DNA of 64,000 nucleotides from Sinonovacula constricta (lineage: Eukaryota > Mollusca > Bivalvia > Cardiida > Solecurtidae), in contig CM017559.1 in NCBI GenBank assembly GCA_007844125.1, forward strand, positions 33,323,363-33,387,362. The letters are read 5' to 3'. The notes under the pieces were generated by a model. The model was given only the letters and a program-made list of their open reading frames with translations. It did not search any database and was not told the origin of the DNA. Made by a program: the position numbers and the translations under genes. Within the stretch, counting starts at the first letter, position 1; each line of letters begins with the position of its first letter. This document shows positions 9,413-19,812 of this stretch, in pieces.

Positions 9413-9985
9413 TAATACAGCTCAATAAGCATTAGAAAAAGCTTTATACCATATTTTCACTTATCAACAAATGTTAAAAAAGTAACGTATTTTTTCTATT
9501 GATGTTCATTTTAAAGAATCAAACGCCTTCTCAAAATGTATTAACCCTAGAATTCCGAAAATGCATGAAGAACTAAATTTTTCTATGAGGTATGAGATAG
9601 AACCAGATGATTCCCCTTTATTATATAATCCATAATACCTGCTCCACAAAGTCTCCATTTTCTATTAATAACATTTTGACTTAATTTCTTTATTCTTTTT
9701 TTATGTTTCTCTATTTTCGTACGAAGCCAGTTATAGTTTTCCCGCCGAATCAATAATTGCCATTGTTTCCCATGAAGGCAGTCTGCTTAAAGCAAAGCTG
9801 TCTGCACATAAAAAAAGATTTACTGTGTGATAGCATCTGCAAGTTAAACATTTTCAATACACCGATTTTACAATCTTACGTATTATGTTGTAACTTGGCT
9901 AAAGGAAATACTGCCATTATGACCGTCGCGTTAGACTTGATTATCGATACTTCGTGATATTGTCCAGATGACCTCAAATCTTATA
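9413..9985. other. Unassigned sequence
   Basis: AT-rich sequence with no gene or repeat seen. Confidence 0.4.
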
Positions 9986-9989
9986 ATTT

Positions 9990-12385
9990 CATGGGCTGTC
10001 CCGGTTAATGGATAACCAAATGTTATATCCGAGAGGTCGGAGCAACAGTTGTTTCTTAGATGTCTGAACGTTTGAAAAACTGAACTGGCCCGGTTTCTAG
10101 ACAACCAAATGTTAAAGCCGAGAAGTCGGAGCAACAGTTGTTTCTAAGATGTTTTAACGTTTGAAAAACTAAGCTGTCCCGGTAGCTAGACAACTAAATG
10201 TTTTATCCGGGAAGTCGGAGCAACAGTTGTTTCTTACATGTTTTAACGTTTAAAAAACTGAACTGTCCCGGTTGCTAGACAACCAAATGTTATATCCGAG
10301 AAGTCGAAGCACAGTTGTTTCTTAGATGTTTGAACGTTTGAAAAACTGAGCTGTCCCGATCGCTAGACAACTAAATGTTTTATCCGGGAAGTCGGAGCAA
10401 CAGTTGTTTCTTACATGTTTGAACGTTTGAAAAACTGAACTGTCCCGGTTGCTAGACAACTTAATGTTATATCCGAGAATTAGGAGCAACAGTTGTTTCT
10501 TAGAGGTTTTACGTTTGAAAAACTTGGCTGTCGCGGTTGCTAAACAACCAAATGTAATATCCGGGAAGTCGGAGCAACAGTTGTTTCTTACATGTTTGAA
10601 CGTTTGAAAAACTGAACTGTCCCGGTTGCTAGACAACTAAATGTTATATCCGAGAATTAGGAGCAACAGTTGTTTCTTAGATGTTTTACGTTTGAAAAAC
10701 TGGGCTGTCACGGTTGCTAAACAACCAAATGTAATATTCGAGAAGTCGGAGCAACAGTTGTTTCTAAGATGTTTGAACGTTTGAAAAACTGAAATGTCCC
10801 GGTTGCTAGACAACCAAATGTTAAAGCCGAGAAGTCGGAGCAACAGTTGTTTCTAAGATGTTTTAACGTTTGAAAAACTAAGCTGTCCCGGTAGCTAGAC
10901 AACTAAATGTTTTATCCGGGAAGTCGGAGCAACAGTTGTTTCTTACATGTTTTAACGTTTAAAAAACTGAACTGTCCCGGTTGCTAGACAACCAAATGTT
11001 ATATCCGAGAAGTCGAAGCACAGTTGTTTCTTAGATGTTTGAACGTTTGAAAAACTGAGCTGTCCCGATCGCTAGACAACTAAATGTTTTATCCGGGAAG
11101 TCGGAGCAACAGTTGTTTCTTACATGTTTGAACGTTTGAAAAACTGAACTGTCCCGGTTGCTAGACAACTTAATGTTATATCCGAGAATTAGGAGCAACA
11201 GTTGTTTCTTAGAGGTTTTACGTTTGAAAAACTTGGCTGTCGCGGTTGCTAAACAACCAAATGTAATATCCGGGAAGTCGGAGCAACAGTTGTTTCTTAC
11301 ATGTTTGAACGTTTGAAAAACTGAACTGTCCCGGTTGCTAGACAACTAAATGTTATATCCGAGAATTAGGAGCAACAGTTGTTTCTTAGATGTTTTACGT
11401 TTGAAAAACTGGGCTGTCACGGTTGCTAAACAACCAAATGTAATATTCGAGAAGTCGGAGCAACAGTTGTTTCTAAGATGTTTGAACGTTTGAAAAACTG
11501 AAATGTCCCGGTTGCTAGACAACCAAATGTTAAAGCCGAGAAGTCGGAGCAACAGTTGTTTCTAAGATGTTTTAACGTTTGAAAAACTAAGCTGTCCCGG
11601 TAGCTAGACAACTAAATGTTTTATCCGGGAAGTCGGAGCAACAGTTGTTTCTTACATGTTTTAACGTTTAAAAAACTGAACTGTCCCGGTTGCTAGACAA
11701 CCAAATGTTATATCCGAGAAGTCGAAGCACAGTTGTTTCTTAGATGTTTGAACGTTTGAAAAACTGAGCTGTCCCGATCGCTAGACAACTAAATGTTTTA
11801 TCCGGGAAGTCGGAGCAACAGTTGTTTCTTACATGTTTGAACGTTTGAAAAACTGAACTGTCCCGGTTGCTAGACAACTTAATGTTATATCCGAGAATTA
11901 GGAGCAACAGTTGTTTCTTAGAGGTTTTACGTTTGAAAAACTTGGCTGTCGCGGTTGCTAAACAACCAAATGTAATATCCGGGAAGTCGGAGCAACAGTT
12001 GTTTCTTACATGTTTGAACGTTTGAAAAACTGAACTGTCCCGGTTGCTAGACAACTAAATGTTATATCCGAGAATTAGGAGCAACAGTTGTTTCTTAGAT
12101 GTTTTACGTTTGAAAAACTGGGCTGTCACGGTTGCTAAACAACCAAATGTAATATTCGAGAAGTCGGAGCAACAGTTGTTTCTAAGATGTTTGAACGTTT
12201 GAAAAACTGAAATGTCCCGGTTGCTAGACAACCAAATGTTATAGCCGAGAAGTCGGAGCAACAGTTGTTTCTAAGATGTTTTAACGTTTGAATACTGAGC
12301 TGCCCCGGTTGCTAGACAACTAAATATAATAACTGCGGAATCGAAGGAGCAACATTTATTTCTTAAAGAGATATTTGGACGTTGG
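9990..12385. repeat. Satellite with 709-bp higher-order repeat
   Basis: The basic monomer is about 89 bp, with core CTGTCCCGGTTGCTAGACAA and then a GGAGCAACAGTTGTTTCT block. Eight distinct monomers form a 709-bp higher-order unit, repeated about three times (10,174-10,882; 10,883-11,591; 11,592-12,300). Edge monomers at 9995 and 10,085 and after 12,300 are diverged. Copies 1 and 2 look essentially identical, and copy 3 carries a few changes near its end. Minus-strand open frames of 60-104 codons recur every 709 bp because the satellite does, not because they encode protein. Confidence 0.92.
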
Positions 12386-12805
12386 TCAGACTGACAGCAC
12401 GTGCCGCGATGATCCATAGACAGGTTGAACTTTCTACTTGCCGGTGCTGATGAAACGAGTAAGCAGCGATTCGTAAATGGAAAGTACAGAAAAAAAAAAA
12501 CGGAGTTAAAATGGTTCATAAGTCCACAGGTCTTGTCACGTGACCTGTTTAATATTGTGCATTTAAAAGCGCATTTTAGCTGTAACAATAACACACTTGC
12601 AATAAGAAGTGCTTCATCTGTATAAACTTTGCCTATAATCGTAAATATAATCTTTGGTATGAAAAAATCAACGTCTAGCATCTTTACTTGCAAATTGTTG
12701 TACATTGGGCATAATGAAGAAGCACGTGTACATTTTAAACCAATAATGGTTAAGCTGATGCAATTGTAACTTTTATGCCAATTGTTTTAAAAGTGCACAT
12801 GAGTT
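12386..12805. other. Unassigned sequence
   Basis: A 144-codon minus frame at 12,271-12,705 starts here and runs into the satellite. It has no recognisable domain, so it is not called. Confidence 0.4.
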
Positions 12806-12809
12806 ACAA

Positions 12810-13195
12810 TCCTAACATTTCTGTTATTGGCATGTAACATTTCTGTAATTGTGTAACATTTCTGTAATTGGCATGTAACATTTCTGTAATAGTGTATCAT
12901 TTCTGTAATTGTGTAACATTTCTGTAATAGTGTTACATTTCTGTAATTGGCATGTAACATTTCTGTAATTGGCATGTAACATTTCTGTAATAGTGTAACA
13001 TTTCTGTAATAGTGTAACATTTCTGTAATTGGCATGTAACATTTCTGTAATTGGCATGTAACATTTCTGTAATTGTGTAACATTTCTGTAATAGTGTAAC
13101 ATTTCTTTAATAGTGTAACATTTCTGTAATTGGCATGTAACATTTCTGTAATTGGCACATTTCTGTAATTGGCAAGTAACATTTCTGTAATACTC
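12810..13195. repeat. TGTAACATTTCTGTAAT minisatellite
   Basis: About 19 units share TGTAACATTTCTGTAAT and differ in the linker: GGCA-linked units of 22 bp, and AG- or TG-linked units of 19 bp, interleaved. Because 19 and 22 differ by 3, the units stay in a constant mutual frame, which produces spurious minus-strand frames. Confidence 0.9.
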
Positions 13196-13756
13196 ATCGC
13201 CATTTTACAATACATGTACATAATTTTTACACAGTTACGTTGTATTTGTAACATTTGGGACATATTATAAAATTATATCGTGTCGCTCATAATCAAGCGT
13301 TTAATTGACGCTACCATCGGACAAATGATAAAGAATAATTGATCGTACCAGTATTGTTATTTCAGACACAATTATTAAACAGAGAAGATAACTTGTTTGT
13401 AAGTAACAGCCGAACATTGCGATTGTAGAGCGTGTTAATGGTATTCGGTGCGGTACACTCAACCCCAATATCACAAGCTGTCATCGATTTCTGGTGAGTA
13501 CCGATGGTGCTTTTTCCTATAGCAGAATATATTGCGAGTCTCCATATCCCAATGATAGCATCGTTTGTGAGTAATAATCCTTATACAATAAACTAGTCAG
13601 CTCTTCGAAGTATTGGCGTTTAACCAGATTAGAGCCGTGAGCGTTGCTTATTAGTAACTGATTATGAAATTAACATTCATTTGACTATCAATATCGTTAA
13701 CATGTTAAATAAAATATAACAACGCACTTTAGCTACAGGAATTGCATCGTACTTTT
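13196..13756. other. Unassigned sequence
   Basis: No gene or repeat recognised. Confidence 0.4.
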
Positions 13757-13882
13757 TCTAACCAATTCAATTCAATATTTTATTGGCACAAACTCATTTG
13801 TTAATTACCATAACATTAATGACCAAAAAGGAAATATGACATTGTCCTACAGGCATTGTAACATATACCATCGAATAGAAAC
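13757..13882 (-). mobile_element. Possible retroposon 3' tail
   Basis: On the minus strand the segment ends in CCAATAAAATATTGAATTGA, an AATAAA-like signal followed by a short ATTGA microsatellite. This resembles the AATAAAATTCTGTTCTGT tail of the LINE remnant at 18.7 kb. It contains no coding part. Confidence 0.35.
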
Positions 13883-13890
13883 AAGTTATT

Positions 13891-14262
13891 CAGGCGCGTA
13901 TCTGGGCCGTTTTTTTAAGTTACGCACAATTACGAGGTAAATAACCTTTGTAGCAATACTTTTGAGTATATCCGGTTCTTTTCTAATGAATAACAGGTAA
14001 AATGCGGACATGCGAGGAACTTAATGCAAAATATGAACGCCTAAAATCCTGACGTGTATAAGTTTAATCATATTAAACCTTTTCAACTCGATTGGTATGG
14101 TAATAAGATTTTATAACATAGAAACTAAGGAAATAAAAGACATCATTCCTAACCCGGGTTAGGCATCGACTTTCTAGGTGTTTTTTTATAATTTTAGATT
14201 TTCGATTTTTCGAACGGAGGTTACGCACGTGCGTAAAGTGCGTAATGGCAGAAACGCGCCTG
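13891..14262. mobile_element. hAT-type MITE, 372 bp
   Basis: Starts CAGGCGCGTATCTG and ends CAGAAACGCGCCTG, an imperfect 14-bp inverted pair. Both ends abut a perfect 8-bp duplication, AAGTTATT (13,883-13,890 and 14,263-14,270), the hAT size. The 16-bp palindrome CCTAACCCGGGTTAGG at 14,148-14,163 and the subterminal ACGCACGTGCGTAA are shared, in opposite orientation, with the element at 2876-3523. No transposase is present. Confidence 0.85.
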
Positions 14263-14270
14263 AAGTTATT

Positions 14271-14350
14271 CACATACAAGCTAAATGTAAAAGTAAGAAC
14301 CAAATCTGTAATGAACCATTAAACAAAAGAGCAAACCCAACAGTTACTGC
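14271..14350 (+). repeat. Dispersed repeat F fragment
   Basis: Contains the AAAGTAAGAACCAAATCTGT and GAGCAAACCCAACAGTTAC blocks that recur at 18,840-19,012 and 26,900-27,085. It lies immediately beside the hAT MITE, which may have inserted into it. Confidence 0.5.
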
Positions 14351-14989
14351 ACTGGAACAATACATGTCTTATTTATGTTTTATAGTCATTTATGAATTAC
14401 GCATCGTTTTAATATTTAGCTATTTCAATCTGTAATGGATTTCGTCTGTATTCCATTATCGGAACGTTTTTATCTCTTTAAACTGAACGCCTTATGTTTC
14501 ACGCTGTTTCCCTTTTCAGAGAACGACATAGACACTTATAACAAAACCATTAAGTAGAAATCTGCATTTTTTAACCATGTGTTGTTTATAACTCACATAA
14601 TACAAAGTAATATTGCTACTGAATGATACGAAGAAAAAGACAACCGAAAAAAAAAGGAAACGGTACATAAAGGGCAACAGAACACAATGACCACGCATGT
14701 ACTATTTTATCAAGACTAATTATCGGCATTCTCACAACTAAGTGAGACTTATTGTTTTGTCATTGTACATATGTGAAGACAGTAACTGGGTCTAATTGAT
14801 CTTCACAGTATTAGTAAATTATGTCATTGCAATTATTGTACATGTCAGTGGGAAGGTTATTTGTTTCTAAAAGCGCATTCACGGTAAATAGGCCACTCTG
14901 AGTCTATGTATGAGATAGAGTCTATTAAGACGTTTCTGTAGAAAATAGGAGCCGAAACTAGCGCAGCGAGTTACTATGGACGAAAGTAA
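14351..14989. other. Unassigned sequence
   Basis: No gene or repeat recognised. Confidence 0.4.
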
Positions 14990-14998
14990 CTGCGTCAG

Positions 14999-15224
14999 CA
15001 ATCGGAATACCTCGGATAATCGACGAATCATCCCTCGGATGTCTGTAGGTAGTCGGATCACCTCAGTCATTTCCCTAAATGGGACTAATTTTGTGACAGA
15101 CGTCAAATCAAAGATGGCAGCTCGGATAACAACTTACTATAGTACGATGCCTGTAAAACTTCAATTTGTGGCGGCTTCAAATTTCGAGGCGTTCCGATGG
15201 GATTTTCCCGAGGAGTTCCGATTG
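14999..15224 (-). mobile_element. MITE-G, 226-bp copy
   Basis: Ends are CAATCGGAATACCTCGG and the complement of CAATCGGAACTCCTCGG, inverted repeats with two mismatches. CTGCGTCAG and CTGCTTCAG flank it (14,990-14,998 and 15,225-15,233), a 9-bp duplication with one mismatch. Its interior is opposite in orientation to the longer copies at 17,036 and 47,832. An open frame through it is accidental. Confidence 0.75.
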
Positions 15225-15233
15225 CTGCTTCAG

Positions 15234-16550
15234 TGCTTTGGTGTTTGGTTTGTGTCTTTGGTGATCTCTACAATTGGCAAAAACTCCACGATAATAACCA
15301 AAGCCCACCGTAAAACTTTTTTTGTGTGTAAAAGTTCAAGTCGATGAAGAAAAACTAGCCGGCATCAACATTATTTTGTTGTTTTACGAAGTGTTAGTAA
15401 GCGTTTGTTTTAAGAAAAGAAACCGAGTCTGCTGAGGGTAACCGCGCAGCTTGCAATAACAATAAATATCAAAAAATATATAAATGTAGCTGACAACAAC
15501 GAAGAAATCACTGTAGCAGACAAAAATAAGGTATAGATGTTTTTAAAACTAAGAAGACATGGATATTGTCTATGTAAAACAGTAAAGGGCATCTGAATAT
15601 TTAAAGGTGTAGTGTTATAATACGTATGAGCCGATGACAAAATAATATTTAAAAACCAAAACAAATAATTAATCGCGGCTTAAGGTATATCATATTACAA
15701 AATATAACACTGTTTTCTCTTATTTGTACGATAATTTCCAATTCAACCCTTCACTGTGAAAGAAATACACACTTCATGTCCTACACATATCTTAGATGGT
15801 ATGAACGCATGATTTTCTCTTCCCTTGGCAAGTATAACCTTGACATCTGTAAATTGTTAAGTCGCGTGTTTCAAAAATGTGATAAACGTACAGCAAAAGT
15901 AACCTCCATGCACCTCCAATTAAAGAGTATCCAAATTAGCGTTAAAGCACATGTACTTCAAAGTTGGAGGTTCACGGTTCAAATCCCGGTATGGGCACGC
16001 ACGGTAAACCTTTTTTTCTTCCTACTTTTTCACTTTGACAATTATTTGTGCATCACTTTACCAGATTAAGAAGTAAACATATGTAGTTTTTAGATTTTTC
16101 ATATTGTAAATGAATTTTAATGGTACGATTTGTGCTAAAAATGATTACAAATTTCTCACTTGGTATATTCAAAGTCTAAAAGATCAAAACCATGTGGTGA
16201 AATTATTTAATAAACAACACATCAGTTGTGTTACTTTTCAAATTCTGCATATTTTCTTACACTTGCTTAACCTTACACGACGCGTTTAAAACATAGAAAA
16301 ACACAACGAGAAACACAAAACAAAGAACTATTAAAGTAGTTGTACTGTATAAATAAATAATTGCAGAATGCTCTAAATGTAAATAAAATATAATGCTTTA
16401 TTTGCATTTTTATTGGCAAGCCTGTGCAACACTTTTCATAAACACGTAGAAGTAATGCCATCGTTAGTATGGTTTACTACCTTACAGACTGAGATTAAAC
16501 GATCCCAGTCTGCTCGATTTAAAGATGCTACCGACGTTTTGGACCAAAAA
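15234..16550. other. Unassigned sequence with a tRNA-like fragment
   Basis: Near 15,969-15,999 the motif ACGGTTCAAATCCCGGTATG resembles a tRNA T-arm (box B). No upstream box A at tRNA distance and no acceptor stem could be built, so it is read as a SINE-head relic. No gene was found. Confidence 0.4.
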
Positions 16551-16554
16551 TATT

Positions 16555-16790
16555 TTCTTTAAACATCCAAATAAATTATTGTTACCTGAACATATCCCGC
16601 GAAACACTGTTTATTGTTGTCCTACACCTGTGTGCAAAGTGAACCATAACGACACAGTCGTCATTACAAAAATGTATTTCCTATTTGAGCCACGCTGCAC
16701 AGCTATTTTTAAACTAAGAAAACCATGTGACCACTCATGTCATGACCGCTGTGACGTCGATGCCTATTTTAAGCAGAAATCCAAAACGTT
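16555..16790 (+). repeat. Dispersed repeat E, copy 4
   Basis: The clearest copy: CCAAATAAATTATTGTTACC, a GTTTATTGTTGTCCTAC block, AAAGTGAACCATAACGACAC, ATGTATTTCCTATTTGAGCC and GCTGTGACGTCGATGCC appear in the same order as in the copy at 4645. Unrecognised family. Confidence 0.65.
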
Positions 16791-17035
16791 TTAATAGGTT
16801 TAACAAGAATGAACATTTTAGTGCTGGTTTACAAGTTTTACTGCCCTAAAATTGGGAAATTGTTGAAAATCGTCTAAGATCGTCTAAGCTTAGACCAAAG
16901 TATGATCTTTCTGCAGAAGCTATGCACAAATACCTCAAACAGAGGTCAGATATTGTTACATATATTTGACATCGGCAAACTGTCAGATACCACATCTTAG
17001 ACTTTGCATTGTTACCTGATCATACCCCATTTACA

Positions 17036-17425
17036 CAGTCGGAACTCCTCGGGTAATTCCGTCCTCGGGACAATAATCCCTCGGATGTATCTGGTGCAAC
17101 GATACTTAAAGAAATCACAATCGTTTTGTTCGCCGGAAGTCGAAAGAATATGCCTAAAATGTATTTCGCACAAAACATAAACAATGACGTCGTTTGCCAG
17201 CTGGTTTGTTTGCTGCGCTTTGTAAATTAAACTTGGATGATTTAAATTTGAAGCAGTCACAAATTGAAGTTTAACTGGCATCGTACTATAGTGAACTGCC
17301 GAACTGCCATCTTTGTTTTGACCTTCTTTCACAAAAAAGTCCCATTTAGGGAAATGGCCGAGGTGATCCGATTACCTACATTCATCCCAGAGATGATTCG
17401 CGAATTATCCGAGGTGTTTCGATTG
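17036..17425 (+). mobile_element. MITE-G, 390-bp copy
   Basis: Left end CAGTCGGAACTCCTCGGG, right end CCGAGGTGTTTCGATTG, which is an imperfect inverted pair. The interior is shared with 47,832-48,214, including ATCCCTCGGATGTATCTGGT and CCCATTTAGGGAAATGG. The flanking duplication has decayed. Confidence 0.75.
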
Positions 17426-18149
17426 CCTTTTTATGTTAAACTTCATCGTATTCGGCGCCGTATGACCTTTTAAGTGTCGGTGTGCCATAAAACCCAAAAT
17501 GCAAAATATTTAAAAACATTTAGATGTATTTAAATGAACGTAGATGTAATGTAATCGTTAGTATGATTTACTAATTAATATATTGAGATTAAACGGGTCC
17601 TGTTTACTTGGTACATATTTAAGAACGTTTAGAAGTATTTAAGTCTACGGATTTAAATGACTGATGCTAGCCTTTTGATTGTCTTAATCTCCCCAGTGCT
17701 TTGATAACTTATGGGCTATGGTGTCTAGTAAGCTGCCTTGTGTCTAAAATTGTTTCCCATCTTTATTTTTGTCTTACTAAAATTGCATTAACAATAAATC
17801 AATATATATATACAGACAGTAAAAGAAAATTATGTTTTACCAAAACAATCGCTAAACTGTTGATATGCAATGTCAAATTTTCTGTTATTCCAAAAACGGT
17901 ATAAAGATGTTCGAGGTTAGTTAGCCTTATGATGTTGTTTTATTATAAACACACGGTTCAACTGTTGCATTTTCTCCTTTTTTTGTATAATGTTTAGTCT
18001 CGGTATTTTTGCCACTAGTACTTTTTACAGGCATGTGCTTTGATAATTGTGAAATTGTTTAAAAGTGTCGCTGTCGATTGTTTCATAAAAGTCTGAATAG
18101 TATCTGTCGAAAAGAGGTACTAGTTGAATATCAAGTAGTTTTGTTTTTT
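17426..18149. other. Unassigned sequence
   Basis: AT-rich; nothing recognised. Confidence 0.4.
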
Positions 18150-18154
18150 TAAAT

Positions 18155-18436
18155 TAGGCTTTAAAATACGAACCTTATTTGGATTAAGTACTGTATGATC
18201 TACGTTTTTACATAACTCGTCTACGTATCTCTGCGCATTGGTTAAGAATGCAAACAGGTCGATATTCAAATAGTTATTTACCGAGAAACGAGCGGGTATG
18301 TACATTTTGTAATACAGGAGATGTTGAAGATATCTATCATTTTGTAGTTATTTGTCCATTGTATAATGACTTACGTAAAGAGTACTTACAACTAACATAT
18401 ACTGCAGACCGTCAGCTCATAAGTTTTGTTGCATGA
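18155..18436 (+). pseudogene. 5'-truncated non-LTR retrotransposon ORF remnant
   Basis: Plus-strand reading gives KYEPYLD, an in-frame TAA, then TRLRISAHWLRMQTGRY, NERVCTFCN, VEDIYHFVVICPLYNDLR and a stop after SFVA. The RISAHxLRxxxGRY, RxCxFC and VEDxYHFxxxCPxYxxLR pattern is the C-terminal tail of LINE reverse-transcriptase polyproteins. Only this tail remains, broken by the internal stop, so it is a dead copy. Its 3' part continues to about 18,727. The tail alone does not fix the clade. Confidence 0.75.
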
Positions 18437-18727
18437 TGAGTTCGGGGAATAGAAAAGTTCTTATTGATATTGCTCACTTTGTTAAGCACGATTTAAAGCG
18501 AGAACTAATTTTACTCATTTACTCAATCTGTAAATTGATATTACATGTTAGTATTTTCCTCTCTAAAGTAACATTACTCTCCTCTTTTAAGAAAACATTA
18601 ATGTATTAGTCATATTGTTTGTTTTTGCCTACATCACGGTGACAGTATGCCAGGGTTGTTTGTTTTTGTATCATAAAGACAATGTATGTATGTAAAAGTC
18701 TATTGAATAAAATTCTGTTCTGTTCTG
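18437..18727 (+). mobile_element. 3' UTR and tail of the LINE remnant
   Basis: Follows the truncated ORF and ends GAATAAAATTCTGTTCTGTT, a polyadenylation-like signal followed by a TTCTG microsatellite tail, as in LINEs that end in short tandem repeats rather than poly(A). Confidence 0.55.
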
Positions 18728-18834
18728 TCTTCCTCCTTTTTTGCAAACTGTGCTTTTACTTACGTGGGATTCTAAGCCGTCGTATAAAAGAACCTTTACG
18801 TGGTAAATCAATACAATCATGTATAGAATTAGAA

Positions 18835-19012
18835 TATATGACAAAGTCCTATGAGCATTGCAACTCATACCAGACTCCGAAAAGACACAGATCAAAGGTA
18901 TTTCACATGCAAACCAAGCGAAAAGTAAGAACAAATTTGTGATGAGTCATATAACGAAAGGAGCAAACCCGACAATTTCCGCTTAGAACGGTCAGTCGAC
19001 AATATGGACCGA
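18835..19012 (+). repeat. Dispersed repeat F
   Basis: Matches 26,885-27,085 in order: AATATATGACA, CCTATGAGCATTGCAAC, AAGTAAGAACAAAT, GCAAACCCGACAATT and ACGGTCAGTC. It stops at the G-run at 19,013. Non-coding and unrecognised, possibly SINE-like. Confidence 0.55.
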
Positions 19013-19037
19013 GGGGGGGGGGGGGGGGGGGGGGGGG
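19013..19037. repeat. Poly-G run, 25 bases
   Basis: An uninterrupted run of about 25 G on the plus strand. Length is likely unreliable in assembly. Confidence 0.85.
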
Positions 19038-19214
19038 TGCTTAAACCGGTTTTACAGAGCTCTGATCTCGCACTTCCTGACGAGTTTCTCAAATGCAAGA
19101 AATGAAAAGAAAAACGATCTTTTTAAATACAAAAATGTCCAAACGCTGATATTTTCTATAAGTTATGACGAAAGTAGTGACGTCATTGAAAAATAATGTC
19201 CACATAGTGTTTAG

Positions 19215-19287
19215 CACTCGGAACTCCTCGGGTAATTCCGTCCACTATATCCGAAGCTTGTCGGAGATCGCCGAGTAGGTACGATTG
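19215..19287 (+). mobile_element. MITE-G, 73-bp deletion derivative
   Basis: Retains the CACTCGGAACTCCTCGGGTA left end and a GTACGATTG right end, with almost all of the interior missing. Smallest member of the family here. Confidence 0.5.
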
Positions 19288-19513
19288 AGTGTTTAGACAA
19301 GAATATGTTATTATTTCGATTTGAAAAACTACACAAAAAATGTAGTTTGATTGGAAAGTAAACATTTATACATTTTGTTGTACTCTAGTTAGAAATATAG
19401 ACGCTAGTTTGCTTCCGAAATGTTCTAAGTCTGACTTTAAATGATAACGTTGAGTATGTGGCCAGTCTAAAACATGTGAAAGTTACTGTCTTTATAAGTT
19501 TAAACGCCGCAAC

Positions 19514-19812
19514 AAATGTTCATTGGGTTGATCGTCCCACCAATAGTATTGCAGTTATCGGGAGACGGTGTTCACTTGAAGCAGATATAGTGCTGCCATC
19601 ACTGTGCATGGCATGCAACCATACCTAGACACATTACCCTGACACCGGGCCATTCAGTCGTGGAACAAGCCTTATATCTGCTTCAGCGTTAGCAAGGGAG
19701 CTATACCATTTCCATTTTTAACGACCTTGGTTTGTCGCGGCCCGGGATCGAACCCCATGCCTCCCATACATGGAGCCGACGCTCTATCGATTGCGCCAAC
19801 AGGTCAGGTCTT
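19514..19812 (-). mobile_element. SINE-B, near full-length
   Basis: On the minus strand a tRNA-like head (GACCTGTTGGCGCAATCGAT as box A, GGGTTCGATCCCGGGCC as box B) is followed by the family body with GTCGTTAAAA and the GCAGATATAGTGCTGCC block, ending near the low-coordinate GTTGATCGTCCCACCAATAG. Confidence 0.8.

Noticed and set aside
10322..12261. Recurring 61-104-codon minus-strand frames
   Set aside because: They repeat every 709 bp with the satellite and overlap each other in different frames; no protein family resemblance.
12787..13263. 158- and 92-codon minus-strand frames with YRNVT-type repeats
   Set aside because: Products of the 19/22-bp minisatellite.
15960..16003. A tRNA gene around GGTTCAAATCCCGG
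   Set aside because: No acceptor stem, D-arm or box A at tRNA distance could be found; likely a SINE-head relic.
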